Shown: in pieces, positions 46,803 to 63,428 of the stretch
Numbering within the stretch: the first letter of the stretch is position 1
Layout of the letters: every line of letters begins with the position of its first letter
NCBI GenBank assembly: GCA_000697475.1
Contig: JNEU01000885.1
Coordinates: 1 to 64,000 of the forward strand
Length of the DNA: 64,000 bases
From: Lichtheimia corymbifera B2541
Taxonomy: Eukaryota; Mucoromycota; Mucoromycetes; Mucorales; Lichtheimiaceae
Reading direction: 5' to 3'
Position numbers and translations under genes: made by a program
The notes under the pieces: model-generated
What the model saw: only the letters and a program-made list of their open reading frames with translations
What the model was told of the DNA's origin: nothing
The model's database searches: none

Positions 46803-47495
46803 ATGGTTTCCACCTCCACCACTACTTGTCAAATCAAGCTGAAATGGCACAGTTTTTTCATGTGGATCAAATCATCATCACCATCATCATCAGCACAACG
46901 TAAACGATCTACAAGAAGCAATACTCAATGCTGTGGCTTTTGTGGGCATCATAGCAATAACCAGCAACCACCCGTGATCGACGATGAAGCTTGGAAACCA
47001 ACCCCACGACGTGGAAGCAAGAGTTCCAATACAAGTGACGCTAGTGCTGGCACTGCGTCAACATCCTGGTCAACATCTAGCAAGCCAATCATGTCATTAT
47101 TATTCCGGAGACGAGCTTCGGCCTCTGTTCCGGAAATGGAAGAGATCGATCGTGAGCGGGAGCGAATTGAAGAGATGTATGCATTCGCCATGGACGAAGT
47201 ATGTAAAATCATCAAATAGCAATATTCTTTATTCTTTTACGTTCTCACTTATCATCATGTTGATCAGCTTAACTTTGCGGAGGATTCTCAAGGGTCACCA
47301 TACTATGAAGGTGACCGCATCACGGCGCATGAAGCCATTGATAACTGTACAGCCACATTTATGCAGCTTTTAAAACACATCTCCGATCATCAACAGAGGA
47401 ACCAGCTGCAGCAGGATATCACGCCAAGGCTTATTCATTTACAAGAGCGTTATAACGCCCTTCCCCCAACAACAGCATCCACAACCACCTTTTGA
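46803..47495 (+). CDS. Hypothetical protein, basic N-terminus and helical C-terminus
   Basis: Not recognised. Two exons (46803-47198, 47268-47495) join to 207 residues. The N-terminal 100 residues are Ser/Thr/Arg-rich with a CCGFCGHH cysteine-histidine cluster. The middle has LLFRRRAS, and the last 100 residues look helical and acidic (EEIDRERERIEEMYAFAMDE, then HISDHQQRNQLQQ). The clear GT-AG intron with a TTGATCAG acceptor and the consistent frame support a real gene. The helical end could pair with a partner protein; no enzymatic motif is seen. Confidence 0.65.
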
Positions 47496-47737
47496 AAATC
47501 ATTCATCAATCATTCATCATCGTCATCCTCATTTTTAGCATCATCGTATCCTTTATTTTCTTTGTATATTTTTCATTCTCCTTTAACCGTTCATTGTTGT
47601 GCGGTAATAAAACCTTTCTGTGTGGTACATGCACTAAACGTCGCTGGGCGCCAAGATAAAGCACTATCTCCTTCTTTAATTCACGCGACCCCATTTACCC
47701 AGCAGCCTTCTTTTGCATATCTATACCCACTACATCT

Positions 47738-49358
47738 ATGCTCATTACTGAACTACCAATCGATATCGTATACAACATTCTCAGCAACCTAGATGCTACC
47801 TCTCTCTGTTGTCTCAACTGTTCTTGCAAGTTCTTTGCGCAGTTCGCCAATGACGAACTCTTGTGGAAGCATCTCGTCTTTCGTGTATATAACCTTCCAG
47901 TGACAAGCACATTTCGGTCGTCAGGATGGAAATCGCTCTACTCAAGACTCTCGGATTCACGCGTATATACTTGGGGCGAGAACCAAGACTTAAGGTTGGG
48001 TCACCCTAATCCAACTGTACCGATACGTGTTCGTGGCGCGTAAGTATCCCATGTCGTTGGCTGTCAAGGTATCATATAATAATGAAGGATGCTATAGTAG
48101 ATTTGCCCCTCGTCATATCTCAGAACCAAAAGAGCTTGAAAGTATGCGAGGAAAAGGGATTGTGGATATTCATGCGGGTGGTTGGTCATTTCATGCCCTG
48201 GATCGTCATGGTCGTGTCTGGATGTGGGGAACAGTAAGTGAACAACAATCAAACTTCTGATATTAAACTGACGAATCTATCTTAGATGGCTGCAGACACG
48301 GGTCCTACCATCAACATTGGTGCGCATCGTGTGAGGAACCCTACTCAAGTGGCACTCCCAGACGACGTCAAAATCAAATCCATGTCATGTGGTCGATCTC
48401 ATGCAATTGCTCTTGCAAAGGATGGCAGTGTCTGGCATTGGGGCAATATCTGGGTCCCGCAGCGTATTAGGATCAATGCACCCGTGCTTCAAGTGACAGC
48501 CAATTGGGGATACTCCACCATTCTCACAACAGAGGGCCGTGTATACGTTGTCCCAGTACCACCCAATGTTCGATCCGAAGACGAAGTCTTGCATCATCTC
48601 ACAGTATCCGAGGAAGACATGGTTGATCTACAAGCCATTGAGAACGATGCTCGTGCATCTCACAAGGAAATCAAACCTATGCAGCCTGGTGATCGTATTG
48701 TTCAGGTAATACTCCATACATTGTCAACATATGAAAGGTAGTTGGGCTCACATTTATGCTTTAGGTGGCTGGCATGGAGAAGAGTACGCTTGCACTCACT
48801 CGCTTTGGCCGATTATTCAAGCTCAACACCCACAATGAAGCTCAATTTGTACTCTCACCAGCAGCCATGACAACAGAACTTGAAGCATTTGGTGCAACAG
48901 AGCCAGAAATCAATGATCCAAATGACAAGATGCATCGTTTCATCACCGCACAGTTCCGCAATTTTGCAGTATACACGTTGGATGGGAAGGTTTTACTGGG
49001 ACACGAATCGGATGAACCACCTCAAGTTTTACCACAGTTGCAAAGTGACATTTGCAAAGTTTCCTTTGGAGAGTAAGTTTGGATGGTGGTGGCTGGACAA
49101 GTGGTTGTATCCCGAGTACTGATGGGTTTTTATATTAGCTATCATTGCGGTGCATTGACCAATAATGGCAAGCTGTTGACTTGGGGAGCATATAGCGCTG
49201 GTGCTTTGGGACACGGCAGTGGCCAACCATGGTCAAACAAGGAGACCCCAGAGACTGTAAATTACTTCTCAGACATGTTCGTATTTGCCATTGGATTTGG
49301 AGGATGGCACAGTGGTGCATTAGCTATTCCTATAGAGAGCTCAGAATCCAATCAATAA
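47738..49358 (+). CDS. F-box and RCC1-repeat protein (Saf1-like)
   Basis: A likely substrate receptor of an SCF ubiquitin ligase. Five exons (47738-48039, 48098-48233, 48286-48705, 48765-49072, 49139-49358) join to 461 residues. Residues 2-45 are an F-box (ITELPIDIVYNILSNLDATS...). The rest carries RCC1/ATS1-type blades: VYTWGENQDLRLGH, GGWSFHALDRHGRVWMWG, CGRSHAIALAKDGSVWHWG, YHCGALTNNGKLLTWG and GGWHSGALA. Yeast Saf1 has the same arrangement and targets a metabolic enzyme, but the target here is unknown. No membrane span or signal peptide is present. It lies on the same strand as the next gene, 421 bases apart. Confidence 0.88.
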
Positions 49359-49712
49359 ACGTGGAGCAAGAGCAATTACGTCGTAAAAGCTTGAATCAAT
49401 GTTAAACAATGCTGTGTTATGTGGATAATCCCAAACAGGCAATGTATACTGTATTCCCATGGCTGTCATTGTGCGCGACAAAGGCCGTCCACATTGTTCA
49501 ATTATTGCTGCGCTTGAATCTTTTCTCGCAAGTTGCTACTCCGTATCACCTCCTATCAGATGAAACAAGAGGTGTACACATATACACAGCCACAGACGTA
49601 TCAGATCAAGGTGTACTGTAGTTACGTTTGCATAACACCAAAGCACCGCGTTTTACTAGCCGAATGATCGTCCAATAAAAAAAATTACGGGATTTCATTT
49701 TCACCGTTCCCA
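49359..49712. other. Intergenic, upstream of DUF1749 gene
   Basis: No gene; a 70-codon frame at 49409-49621 has no supporting features. Confidence 0.4.
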
Positions 49713-49719
49713 TATAAAA
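49713..49719 (+). promoter_or_regulatory. TATA box of DUF1749 gene
   Basis: TATAAAA 61-67 bases upstream of the ATG at 49780; good core-promoter match and spacing. Confidence 0.55.
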
Positions 49720-49779
49720 GCTTGTTTGCTTTTCTGGCGCGGCTTTTCCCCTCTTTCACAACCCCCCACACACCCACAA

Positions 49780-50782
49780 ATGCAGTTGAGCGGTACCCTT
49801 TACACGTATTACGAAGAAGATAGATTGACGGCATTCGAGTCGGGTGATGTCAGCTCTCCCAACTCAGTTGTCTTTATTGGTGGCCTCAGTGACGGCTACA
49901 ACGCGGTTCCTTTTCTCGAGCCTTTAACGACAGCGTTAACAGAGATAGGCTGGAGTTTAATCCAAGTACAATTGTCATCCAGCTACACTGGTTATGGCTT
50001 TTCAAGCTTGCAAAAAGATAGCGATGAACTCGATCACTTGGTTAAATATCTCAAGGACACACGCAAGAAACAAAAGATCGTGTTTTTGGGTCATTCAACA
50101 GGCAAGGATGCGGATGATGAATGGGGGAAGGGGATTGTGTAACACCAATGCATTTGTCAAAGGCGGATCATTAAGCTTACTGGAACACGTTATATAGGCT
50201 CGCAAGATTGCTACTGGCATAACAAGAACGGCAAATTGAATAGCTCAGTACTTGGATATATTCTACAGGCACCTGTATCTGACCGTGAATGTGGCTACAA
50301 GGTCGAGCCCACCTTTGGAGAGCAAGTAGAATTGGCTACCAAGATGAGAAAGGAAGGCAATGGAGGTGAATTCTTGCCACGAAAATACTGGGACTCGCCC
50401 ATGACAGCAGATCGACTCTATTCGCTTGGTGCATTCGGGTAAGTACATGAGCAACGTGTCCTTGTATCGCATTGAGAGTAACACTGTGTGCTTGTATAGA
50501 GGAGATGATGACGTCTTTTCCACCGATTTACCAGATGAAATGATTGAAAAGTTGTACAAGGATGTGGAACGACCCATGGCCATGTTGCATAGCAAGGATG
50601 ATGAATGCTATGCCAGCTCAATGGATCCAATGGAAGTAATGAAACGATACCAGAGCTTTTGTCCTGCAATCAAGAAACTGGGTCTTCTTGATAATGGTGG
50701 ACACTCAGTTACCACAAAGGAAGGTCAAGATCAATTATGCGAATTTGTAGTAGAATTCATTCACGAAATTGAGAACAATTAG
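49780..50782 (+). CDS. Alpha/beta-hydrolase, DUF1749 (UPF0613) family
   Basis: A predicted serine hydrolase of unknown substrate. Three exons (49780-50101, 50198-50438, 50500-50782) join to 281 residues. It shows VVFIGGLSDGY near residue 30, the nucleophile elbow GHSTG (completed across the first splice as GHSTGSQD), MAMLHSKDDE with the likely acid, and a C-terminal GGHSV carrying the likely catalytic His. The first intron (50102-50197, 96 nt) begins GCAAGG, a GC-AG intron. With a GT donor the frame ends after HSTGKD... and loses half the fold. No signal peptide, so probably cytosolic. Confidence 0.87.
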
Positions 50783-50848
50783 ACAAATGTACAGCAAAAT
50801 AAAACATATCCACACATAAAATTTTAATGGAGGAAGAGTAAGAAACGA

Positions 50849-53642
50849 CTAGGTAAACAATGCACGCTCACGTAGACAGCGAGAACCCATTTCAGACCAT
50901 TCTTGTTCACCGATCCACATCTCCTTGGCAGTTTCCAGTTTGCTCAGAACCGATGCACCCTTCCACATCAATAAACGAGGATCCAATTCACGTGGGGCAG
51001 GTAGCACCTCCACTCGCTCAATGGCCGCTCGCTGTGCAATAAAAGTCGAAAACACCCTATACTCTGTATTAGCATGGCCACCCTATTCCTTATAGTTTTG
51101 TCACTTACCGATCTTCCAAAACACGATTAAAGTTGCTAATCATGCCGCCACCACCCACAAGAATGATGTTTGTAAAGAACCGTTTGAGTCGATCATCTGA
51201 CATTCCTGATGCGGCTTGAATAGACTTTGCAATAGCGATGTCTACCGGATAAACGTCAAATAGATTGGATCGTTCCACAGTAGTGGATGTTGTTGTGGTT
51301 GTTGTAGGTGCAGGAGTAGCTGATGGCGTAACAAAGGTTGAGGATGAGGGTGTGTTGCCGTTTGTGGAAGGAGTAGGGGTAGATGAGTACTGAGGAGTGT
51401 TATTGGCGGTGGGTGTATCGGATGATACTGTTGATGATTCAGGAGCAAGTTGAGCAGCAAGGGTCTGTGGTTGCCATACAGTAGGTACAGTAGTTTGGGT
51501 TGTTGTCTACATTGGCATGATTAGCACCCCTTGTTTCCCAAAGCCTACTACTCGTGTTACTCACATTTGCCTCATCTGTAATATCATCAATAACATTGGT
51601 GCTTGACCACTCCTTGATATTCGCAGTCTTATCCCTTGCATCTAGAATACCCGGGTATACGAGACACAATGGAGCCAAGAATACTTCATCATAGACCTTG
51701 CACTGATACTTTTGGGTGGGATGATCTGGTGCTCGCACAAAAAAGTCATAGACTTGGACACTGATATCAGCTTCGTTCATGGTACACCATTTTTCCTTGA
51801 GCTCTTCCACAAGGCGCCAGTCATAGGCACGGCTCAGATCCATTTCTCCATATGGGAACTTGTTGGCGAGAAGGAACGATGCAAATGTCTTTGTAATATC
51901 ATCACCTCCCATAGCAATTGTCATCCTATTATTGATAATCAGTGTAAGGAATTGAGTTGGATCCATAAGAAAGCATGGATACTTACCGTGAATCAGGAAA
52001 GCATACACCATCTTCAATGCAAGCAATGGTAGTCTTTTGTGCACCCACATCCACAACACAGGCACTCGATACACCAGCACCGAATGTGGCACAACTTGAT
52101 TCCTAGAACAATCCCGTTAATCATGTGTTCACGTGGGATCCATGTAATATGTATATACCTGTTGTACCAAAGCTCCTCTAAACTTCATATGTCGTAACAG
52201 CATGGTAAGCAATTCGGATGTGTAACGACGACTGAAAACATCAGGTATGACCAGCACTACGTTGAAGTTCTAAGAAACAAAAAGGATGTTATTGCTAATA
52301 CATCAAATTGGGGAATAACCTCTTACCTCAAATGTTTTATCCTCGATATCCAGCTCTGATCGAATGGTTTCTGTCCAAATCGTCTGCAGATCGCCTAGCA
52401 CTGCCTCGATCGAATCATAGTCCTGATGATTGAGTGATCCATGTTTCCAAGGATAAAACAATTGGTATTCGGGATGCTTGTCAATGGGCAAATTGAGCGC
52501 CTTATCACCGACAAAGTAGTTGGCGGCACCATTGGATGGCACTTCAGTCCATTCAACCTTGTATGGATCATTGTGATCGGGTATAGTCTCATGTACGGCC
52601 TGTGAGTTGAAGCTGACCACCTGAACATCCGCATTGGGAACTGCACGTCGTTTAGCTGCCTTCATACGCCATTTGAGCTCGTTCCGGATTTCAGTCAAGG
52701 CTTCTTCTCCTCGTGGTCGATCGGTAAAGTCCAATACATCAGCATTGATCTTGGTGTTGTTGATCTTTTTGTCATGCACGCGTCGTGCAATCACGTGAGG
52801 AACTGTTCTAGGAAATGCTTCCGATGATCGACCAATGCGTAGATTACGAGATCCAGGATGAATAATGATTGTATCACGCCATTCTTCCTCAGGCTACATT
52901 ATAATACCCACAATAAGTTTCCTTTCTCCCTTGTATGTTTAATACAACTTACGTTGGGTGCAATGGATGAGGATCCAGCCTTGTTGCCTGGGAAATAGGA
53001 TGTGTCTGTTTTATCGAATCCACTCGTGATATTTCGCGTAGGTAAGATACTGAATCCTTTGACAGGGAAACTGGTGTATCTGAATCGTGGCTGTGAACGC
53101 TTGACTCGGTTGCGACGAGGTGCAAGCAAAGCATCATCATCCAATGCCGGTAAATCCAGTGTTGGTGAAGGTGATCGTGAAGGCGTAATATTAGATGATG
53201 ATGTAGCAGTTGTATTATTGTTGCTGGCTGTGGTCAGAGTAGTGGTAGTAGTGGTGGTGGTAGCAGCAGCAGCAGCAGCAGCAGGTGATAATGAGCTACT
53301 ATTGCCGTTGGATCTTCCTGACACCTGTTTACGACCGTCTTCTTCAACCGATCGCTTTCCTATATGTCGTGGCTTCTTCGATACTCGATTGGCGTCTTCT
53401 GACGATGCTCGTTTGGAGTCATTACTGGTCTCTTTTTTGCTGTTGGATGCTGATGCGGGTGCATTGGTGCTAGTTGACGATGATGCATCGGCTGGCGTTG
53501 TTGTTGTTGCTGCTGTTGTTGTTGCTGGTGTTGTTGTTGTGTTGGCAGCAGGAGAAAGCTGCGCTGATGGCTGCATCCAAGAATACTTTTTCTGTGACAA
53601 ATTCCTCAAGAAAGCATTGCTGCTGCTGGTACCGTCACCCAT
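50849..53642 (-). CDS. ARP8: Actin-related protein 8, INO80 chromatin remodelling complex
   Basis: Arp8 is a nuclear INO80 subunit that helps bind actin and nucleosomal/linker DNA. Seven exons (52953-53642, 52327-52893, 52159-52269, 51987-52102, 51565-51925, 51109-51506, 50849-51056) join to 816 residues. Residues 1-230 are a disordered Ser/Thr/Ala/Asn-rich extension with poly-Ala/poly-Thr. The actin fold begins at EWRDTIIIHPGSRNLRIG and continues with VVLVIPDVFSRRY, CVVDVGAQKTTIACIEDG, AMGGDDITKTF and ILVGGGGMISNF. A Pro/Ser/Thr-rich insert of about 70 residues (exon 6 start) interrupts the fold. N-terminal extensions and inserts are known for Arp8. It is convergent with the DUF1749 gene, 66 bases between stops. 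Confidence 0.92.
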
Positions 53643-54885
53643 GGTTGTGTGTGGACTAAAAGGAGAGGAGGAGTAACACTTTCAAGAAGCTCACTACCAC
53701 CAATTCCCTTCCGCTCGTGACTATTGAGCGTTCTTTGCTCATATCAAACCAGATGCCACCATTACAAACAACGACACATAATTAGACTGTAGTAGAGAAT
53801 ATCTTCTTCTTTGACACGAGCCGAATAAAGGACTAAATTGACACCCCTTTTTCCACATTGAGGAGCACAGACCTTTCATATTGAGTATCCCTCAGCACAT
53901 ATTATTCATGGGGTCATACGATTCTTCCTTCCTTCCTTCCTTCCTTCCTTATTGTCTCGGCAACACAACAACCGATCGGCATAATTACTATAACCACGTA
54001 TGGAGCGTGGTCGTTGCTATCTTATCCCTCAATCGCGGAATAAAGCATCACTTTCTACTCTGGGTGTCGTTGCAGTAGTAGACTTCTCCTTGTTCCAGCA
54101 AGGTGGCTCGTCGGTTATCCATGTGCAGGATGATCATCATTTATCTTGTCTACTTTGTTTTTGACAAGTGTTAATAAAATAGGAGAAGGGGGTAATGTTT
54201 TTATAATGAGCAAGTGGCCGACGACATAAAGGAGGACAAAAGACAATGCACCCATGCATGAACAGGTTATCGGTCAATTGTGGGGCCGTAAAACCCTCCC
54301 CCTCTTGATGGTTACAAATGTCCTCGTGTCGCTATTTGTTAAAGGAGCTATGGGTGGTGGGTGACATGATTATTAAGGTTTGTTCTTCTATACACACATA
54401 GACAAGAAAAAAAAAGGGGGCTGATGATGGTGTTGCTAGAATATGAACAATAATCTCCTTCTCCTTTTGGTGTGACAAGTGAGATGGGAGACAAAGGAAG
54501 AAAGAGAAAGTGTGTATATGAATGCAAAAGAAGGGCAAAGGAACAAAGGACAGGGAGAGTTGTTATGTGTCTTGTTGCACGGCTCCATAAAGAGAAACGA
54601 TCGACGCCGAAATTACCATCTTGAGCAAAACTCTATACGAGCCCATGGCTTGTTGTCGACAATGTAGTGCAACTTACTCTCTCTCTTTTCGGATCCCCTT
54701 TTACACTTTTTGTTTTTTTGATCGCATAAAAAGATCCACTGCATCTCACGCAATGCCGCCTTTTTTCCCTTTCTTTTTCTCTCCTTGACCTTTTCTCAAG
54801 TAAAAGTCTCCATTAACGTTTAAATCGACACGCTTCTTTTACGATATCCACAACTCTATAACGCCGATCAACATATCATCCCACG
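53643..54885. other. Divergent promoter region Arp8 / URC4 with TTCC microsatellite
   Basis: A 1.24-kb region with no gene recognised. TTCC repeats at 53923-53950. CT-rich and CATAAAAAG (54725-54733) sequences lie upstream of the URC4 ATG. Confidence 0.5.
53923..53950. repeat. TTCC microsatellite
   Basis: Seven tandem TTCC units in the Arp8/URC4 intergenic region. Confidence 0.9.
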
Positions 54886-56568
54886 ATGGCACCAGCCGAC
54901 GTTGACTACCTTCTTAGCCTTGGATCTGTGCGTGAACGATGCTTCCGAGTTCAAGAAGCAGCAGCTCGTAACAAGCTTGAACATTTCGATATTGATCCAT
55001 CCAAACTCGATGACATGGTCCAGATTGTGCTTTCACTTATCAAGCGGGATTTTGCTGATACAAGTGAAATCCCAGTGCACGGTCGTTGGCGACACTTTGA
55101 CGTGGGTGGTCGACCCAGGATACGTAACCTCATCAACTCTTGGGCCAGCCTTGGTGAAGATGCCAATGAACAAACTCGTCGTTTGATTGATTTATTTGTG
55201 ATTGCCGTATTACTCGACTTGGATATGGATAACAATTGGTCCTACCGAGAACAATTGACAGGTCGTGTGCACAAGCGTAACGAGGGCGTCGCTGTTGCTT
55301 GTCTTGAAATGTTTACGGGTGGCGTATTTTCCAGTGATCCCAGCAAACCTCATCGAGTTGACTGTATGTGTGGCGGCGGTAGTGATGATTTTTATTCATT
55401 GACATGTTTATATTAACCCCGTGACGATGATGATGTAGCTGAGGCATTGTTGTCATTGTCATTGGAGACGTTGATTACAGGATTGCAAGCAAGTGACCAA
55501 TCACCGATATCCGGGTTGCAAGATAGAGTGGATCTCTTGCATCACCTTGGCAAGTTCATACAAACCCGTCAAGATTACTTTGGTGGCACTGTACCACGAC
55601 CTGGCAACCTGATGGGTAAAGTATTCTTCGTGAAACATCTTTGCATCTCTTTTTCTTGTTATATCAATTGACATGTGGCCATTATCTAGATTATTTATTG
55701 ACACACCCAACTACCATCAACACGAAAAAAGGCCCATTGATGCATCTTGAGACACTCTGGCCGATCGTATTGGAGATGGGCGAATTATGGGCAGCATCAT
55801 TAGATCGCTCAGGCAAGGGCGGGACTCCTGACTTGGGTGATGTATGGCCATGTGAAGCTATCCGTGGTAGCAGCAGTAACAACAACAACGCCTCATCAGA
55901 CCATTACGTTTCTTTCCATCGTCTTTCGCAGTGGCTGGTCTACTCATTGTTGGAGCCTATGGAAAAGCTGCTAGGTGCTACAATTGAAGGTACCGAGCAG
56001 CTGACTGTGTTGCCGGAATATCGCAATGGTATGTGCACATGTGCATTCATCTACAGCAACCAATGACTTGGTAGCTCATATCAATATTATTTAGGTGGTC
56101 TTTTGATGGATACAGGCTTTATTACCTTGAAGAAGCATGATCTCGAACGTGGCCTTGAGAATTTTCAACAAAATGCAGCATTAGCAGGCCAACCCAAAAT
56201 GGAAGTCGTGCCTATGTTTGAAATGAGCGATCCTGTCGTTGTTGAATGGCGTGCGCTTACCGTGGCATACCTTGATATTGTGGCCGAGCGTGTACGTGAA
56301 GCCCTAAAAGTCAGCAGGAAGGCACTTAGTCTCTCGCAATTGATTGAAGGCGGTACTTGGAGTGTAAGTATTATCATTTCAAGCCATTTTCGCATCACAT
56401 GCTCATATTCGCATGAATCATAGGCTGGAAGAGAGCTCGCTGAAATTTCTCGTCCCAACACGCAAGCACCACCCATTATGGTCAAGGTATGTAACCATTC
56501 ATTTACCAGGTACCTCAAGTACTAAATTATATATTACATAATAGGCCGACAAGTACATCATCTACTAG
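54886..56568 (+). CDS. URC4: Uracil catabolism protein 4 (DUF1688)
   Basis: A DUF1688 protein, the family of URC4 in the fungal URC pathway that uses uracil as nitrogen source; its exact reaction is not settled. Six exons (54886-55363, 55439-55615, 55690-56028, 56095-56363, 56424-56486, 56545-56568) join to 449 residues, the usual family length. Recognisable blocks are YLLSLGSVRERC near the start, HGRWRHFDVGG, YREQLTGRVHKRNEGVAVAC, FGGTVPRPGN, FHRLSQWLVYSLLEPM, LLMDTGFI and DPVVVEWRALTVAYLD. The last exon encodes only ADKYIIY. It is convergent with an NCS1 nucleobase permease, 300 bases between stops, which fits a joint role in pyrimidine use. Confidence 0.88.
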
Positions 56569-56868
56569 AACTATCACATCTTTCCTTTACTCCATTTCAT
56601 TTCATTTCGACCTATGAGAATCATCATCATCATCATCCCAGGATATGCCATCGTCGTCTTCTTCACCCTTTAAGTGTAGTAGAGTCTACCTCTTTTGATT
56701 ATCATGTAATACTATGAGCAGCTTTTAATCCATCCCTTTTCCCTATAAATTTATATGTTCATTGGATCAAGAATATATCCCATGTATGAATCACTGTTTA
56801 AAATAAGTCATGTAGCGCTTTGGATGGATGATGGGCATTTTAATAGGTTCTTGCATTGTGCACACGTG

Positions 56869-58514
56869 TCATTTTCTACCTCTTTTACGTTCTATTTTCC
56901 GTAAAGGAATATATGTAGCGGCAGCAACTACCATGGCGATAGGCACACCGACATCGCCTCCCTCTACACCAATTACTTGAGCTAAGGGTCCGACATACCA
57001 TGGCTGTTTGATCCCAAGGAAAGCACTAAAGTAACCAAGCAAGGTAGCTGACCATGCTGCAATTCCTTGTGGTAATAGATCAGCTTGGTTCCAGGCGTCA
57101 CGTGAGTATTGCTTGAAGCTTCCTTGCCGAAAGTAAAAGTGTTCAAGAATCAAAATGATCACATACGGTCCATAAAAATAGGTCATGAATGGGAGCAAGT
57201 TTTGAAAGAGCGAGTACAAATGTTCTGAACCAGCGATAGCAAACGTAGTATAGATACAGACGCCAGCAAGTGTGAAGATCCAATGTTGAATGCTAGGGAA
57301 TAGATTCTGAAGCATAAGACCAAGGCCATAAGCATTGGGAATATTGTGCGTGATAGTGCTGAGAGCAAGAATGCCAATAAGGATATTACCCCAGATGCCC
57401 AATGGTGACAATGCTGCATGAATAAGCCCACCAACGTCATTGGCATCTTCCCAACCTTCTTGACCAGATAATGCAGTGGTTGCAAGAATCAATCCAAAGG
57501 TCTCCAGAAGAATAACGGGAATAACACCTCCGGCATAAGACAAAAAAGCCACATAACGGCTGTCAAACCTTGTCGACTATAGTATAATATGAATGGTGTT
57601 GATAACGTTGGTATTATGATATATGCAGCATGATAATGCTTTTTACCTGTTTAACTGTAAAATCAGCTGCACTGGTGGACCAGATACTTGGGGCTGAGTA
57701 TATGATGGTGGCATAAGATATAATTGCTCCAATGTCATTGCTTGATGATGATGATGTGGGAGTAGTGGTAGACAATTTTGTAGCACTTGTAGCAAGCATA
57801 ATAAGAATCGATATCCATGTAGGTATCCAAGCCCATCTTTCAAAGTGGTGTAGCACAGCGTATCCGAAAATGGCAACCGTAACAGTGATAAACGACATGA
57901 TAAGAATGGCAGCTGCAAGTGGTATCGAGGACATCAAGGCGACGAGCAATTGGCCTGCTTGTATCGAATTCAGGATGGACCACCCAATGGAAGAAAGTAT
58001 ATTGGTCACAGCAACGCCCCTCGATCCTGCATATCCATAGGCGTAACGAGTGATGATAATTTGTCGCATGCCTAGACGATGGCCCATTGTTATAAAGAAG
58101 GCCCCTACACCATATGCAGCAATAGGCATGAGTGACCAGAGCTTGTTTGTTTGACAAACATACACACACACCTGGTAGTGAGTTGATAAGATTTGCTAAT
58201 ACGATACATCCAAGAGCAACCTTGAAATCGAGACCAAAAAGATGAACGCCTAATACACCGAGGGCCATGGTAAGGACATTCGATGCGATAGAAAACCAAA
58301 ACGTAAAGTTGTCAATGATGCGAGTGTGTGTCCGCTCGTTCTCTGAAACAGGTTTAATGCCTTGGTCCTCCACAGCGGGGACTGCAAACCATTTTGATCT
58401 TGAAGAGGGGGAGCATTTACGAGTGGCGTGGATGCTTTCATCATCATCCGTTGACATTGAATGGAAAAGAAGGGGCTGATTGATGGCATCCTTGTCTTCG
58501 AAATCGTAATTCAT
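56869..58514 (-). CDS. NCS1-family permease, purine-cytosine type
   Basis: A proton-coupled nucleobase importer of the NCS1 family (Fcy2-like branch by pattern; uracil, cytosine or purine possible). Three exons (58172-58514, 57647-58104, 56869-57576) join to 502 residues. After a polar N-terminal tail come FWFSIASNVLTMALGVLG, RLGMRQIIITRYAYGY, IGWSILNSIQAGQLL, a Ser/Thr-rich loop, then LPFMTYFYGPYVIILILEHF and a basic C-terminus (ERKRGRK). About twelve hydrophobic spans are present. The shared 3' side with URC4 suggests uptake of a substrate for that pathway, an inference from position only. Confidence 0.9.
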
Positions 58515-59043
58515 CCTGCTTTAAAGGGAGTGGTGACAAGGGGAGAAAGGAGGGGAATCCTTCCAATGGAGTGTAAATGTATAAAAAGAATAGCACCAGG
58601 AGCGGTCAAAACGGCTGTGTTTCTGGTTTGTATCACGACAACAACACTTTTCATCCGTAAACATGTATCAGCCGATGGATTCCTCAAACACAATCTAACA
58701 TGTACCAAATCGAATTGTGAATGAACGCAATCATTGTTGTGGATATAATGAACACTGCAATTTTGGAGATCACTTGGTAACAAAGACCTCAAAGTATGTA
58801 TGTACGCATTTTGGCATATTAGATCACATGATATCATTGTTTATTCTATATGCGAGAACCATCATTATGGAATTAAAAATGGGCATGTGTGTGTGGGTGT
58901 GTGTGTTAGGTTTAAGTTGTCATCAAGTGCACGGTTGTCTTGTCTTGTCCGAACCCAGCCACTGTGAACTGGAATAAATTTGGCCGGCTTTGTAAGGCAT
59001 ATACACTTCTTCCACTACTTTCATTTGCTGCCAGCTGTTTGAC
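58515..59043. other. Divergent promoter region, permease / RPC2
   Basis: A 529-base intergenic region with a TG-rich run (58887-58910); no gene is seen. Confidence 0.45.
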
Positions 59044-63428
<4,385 letters not shown>

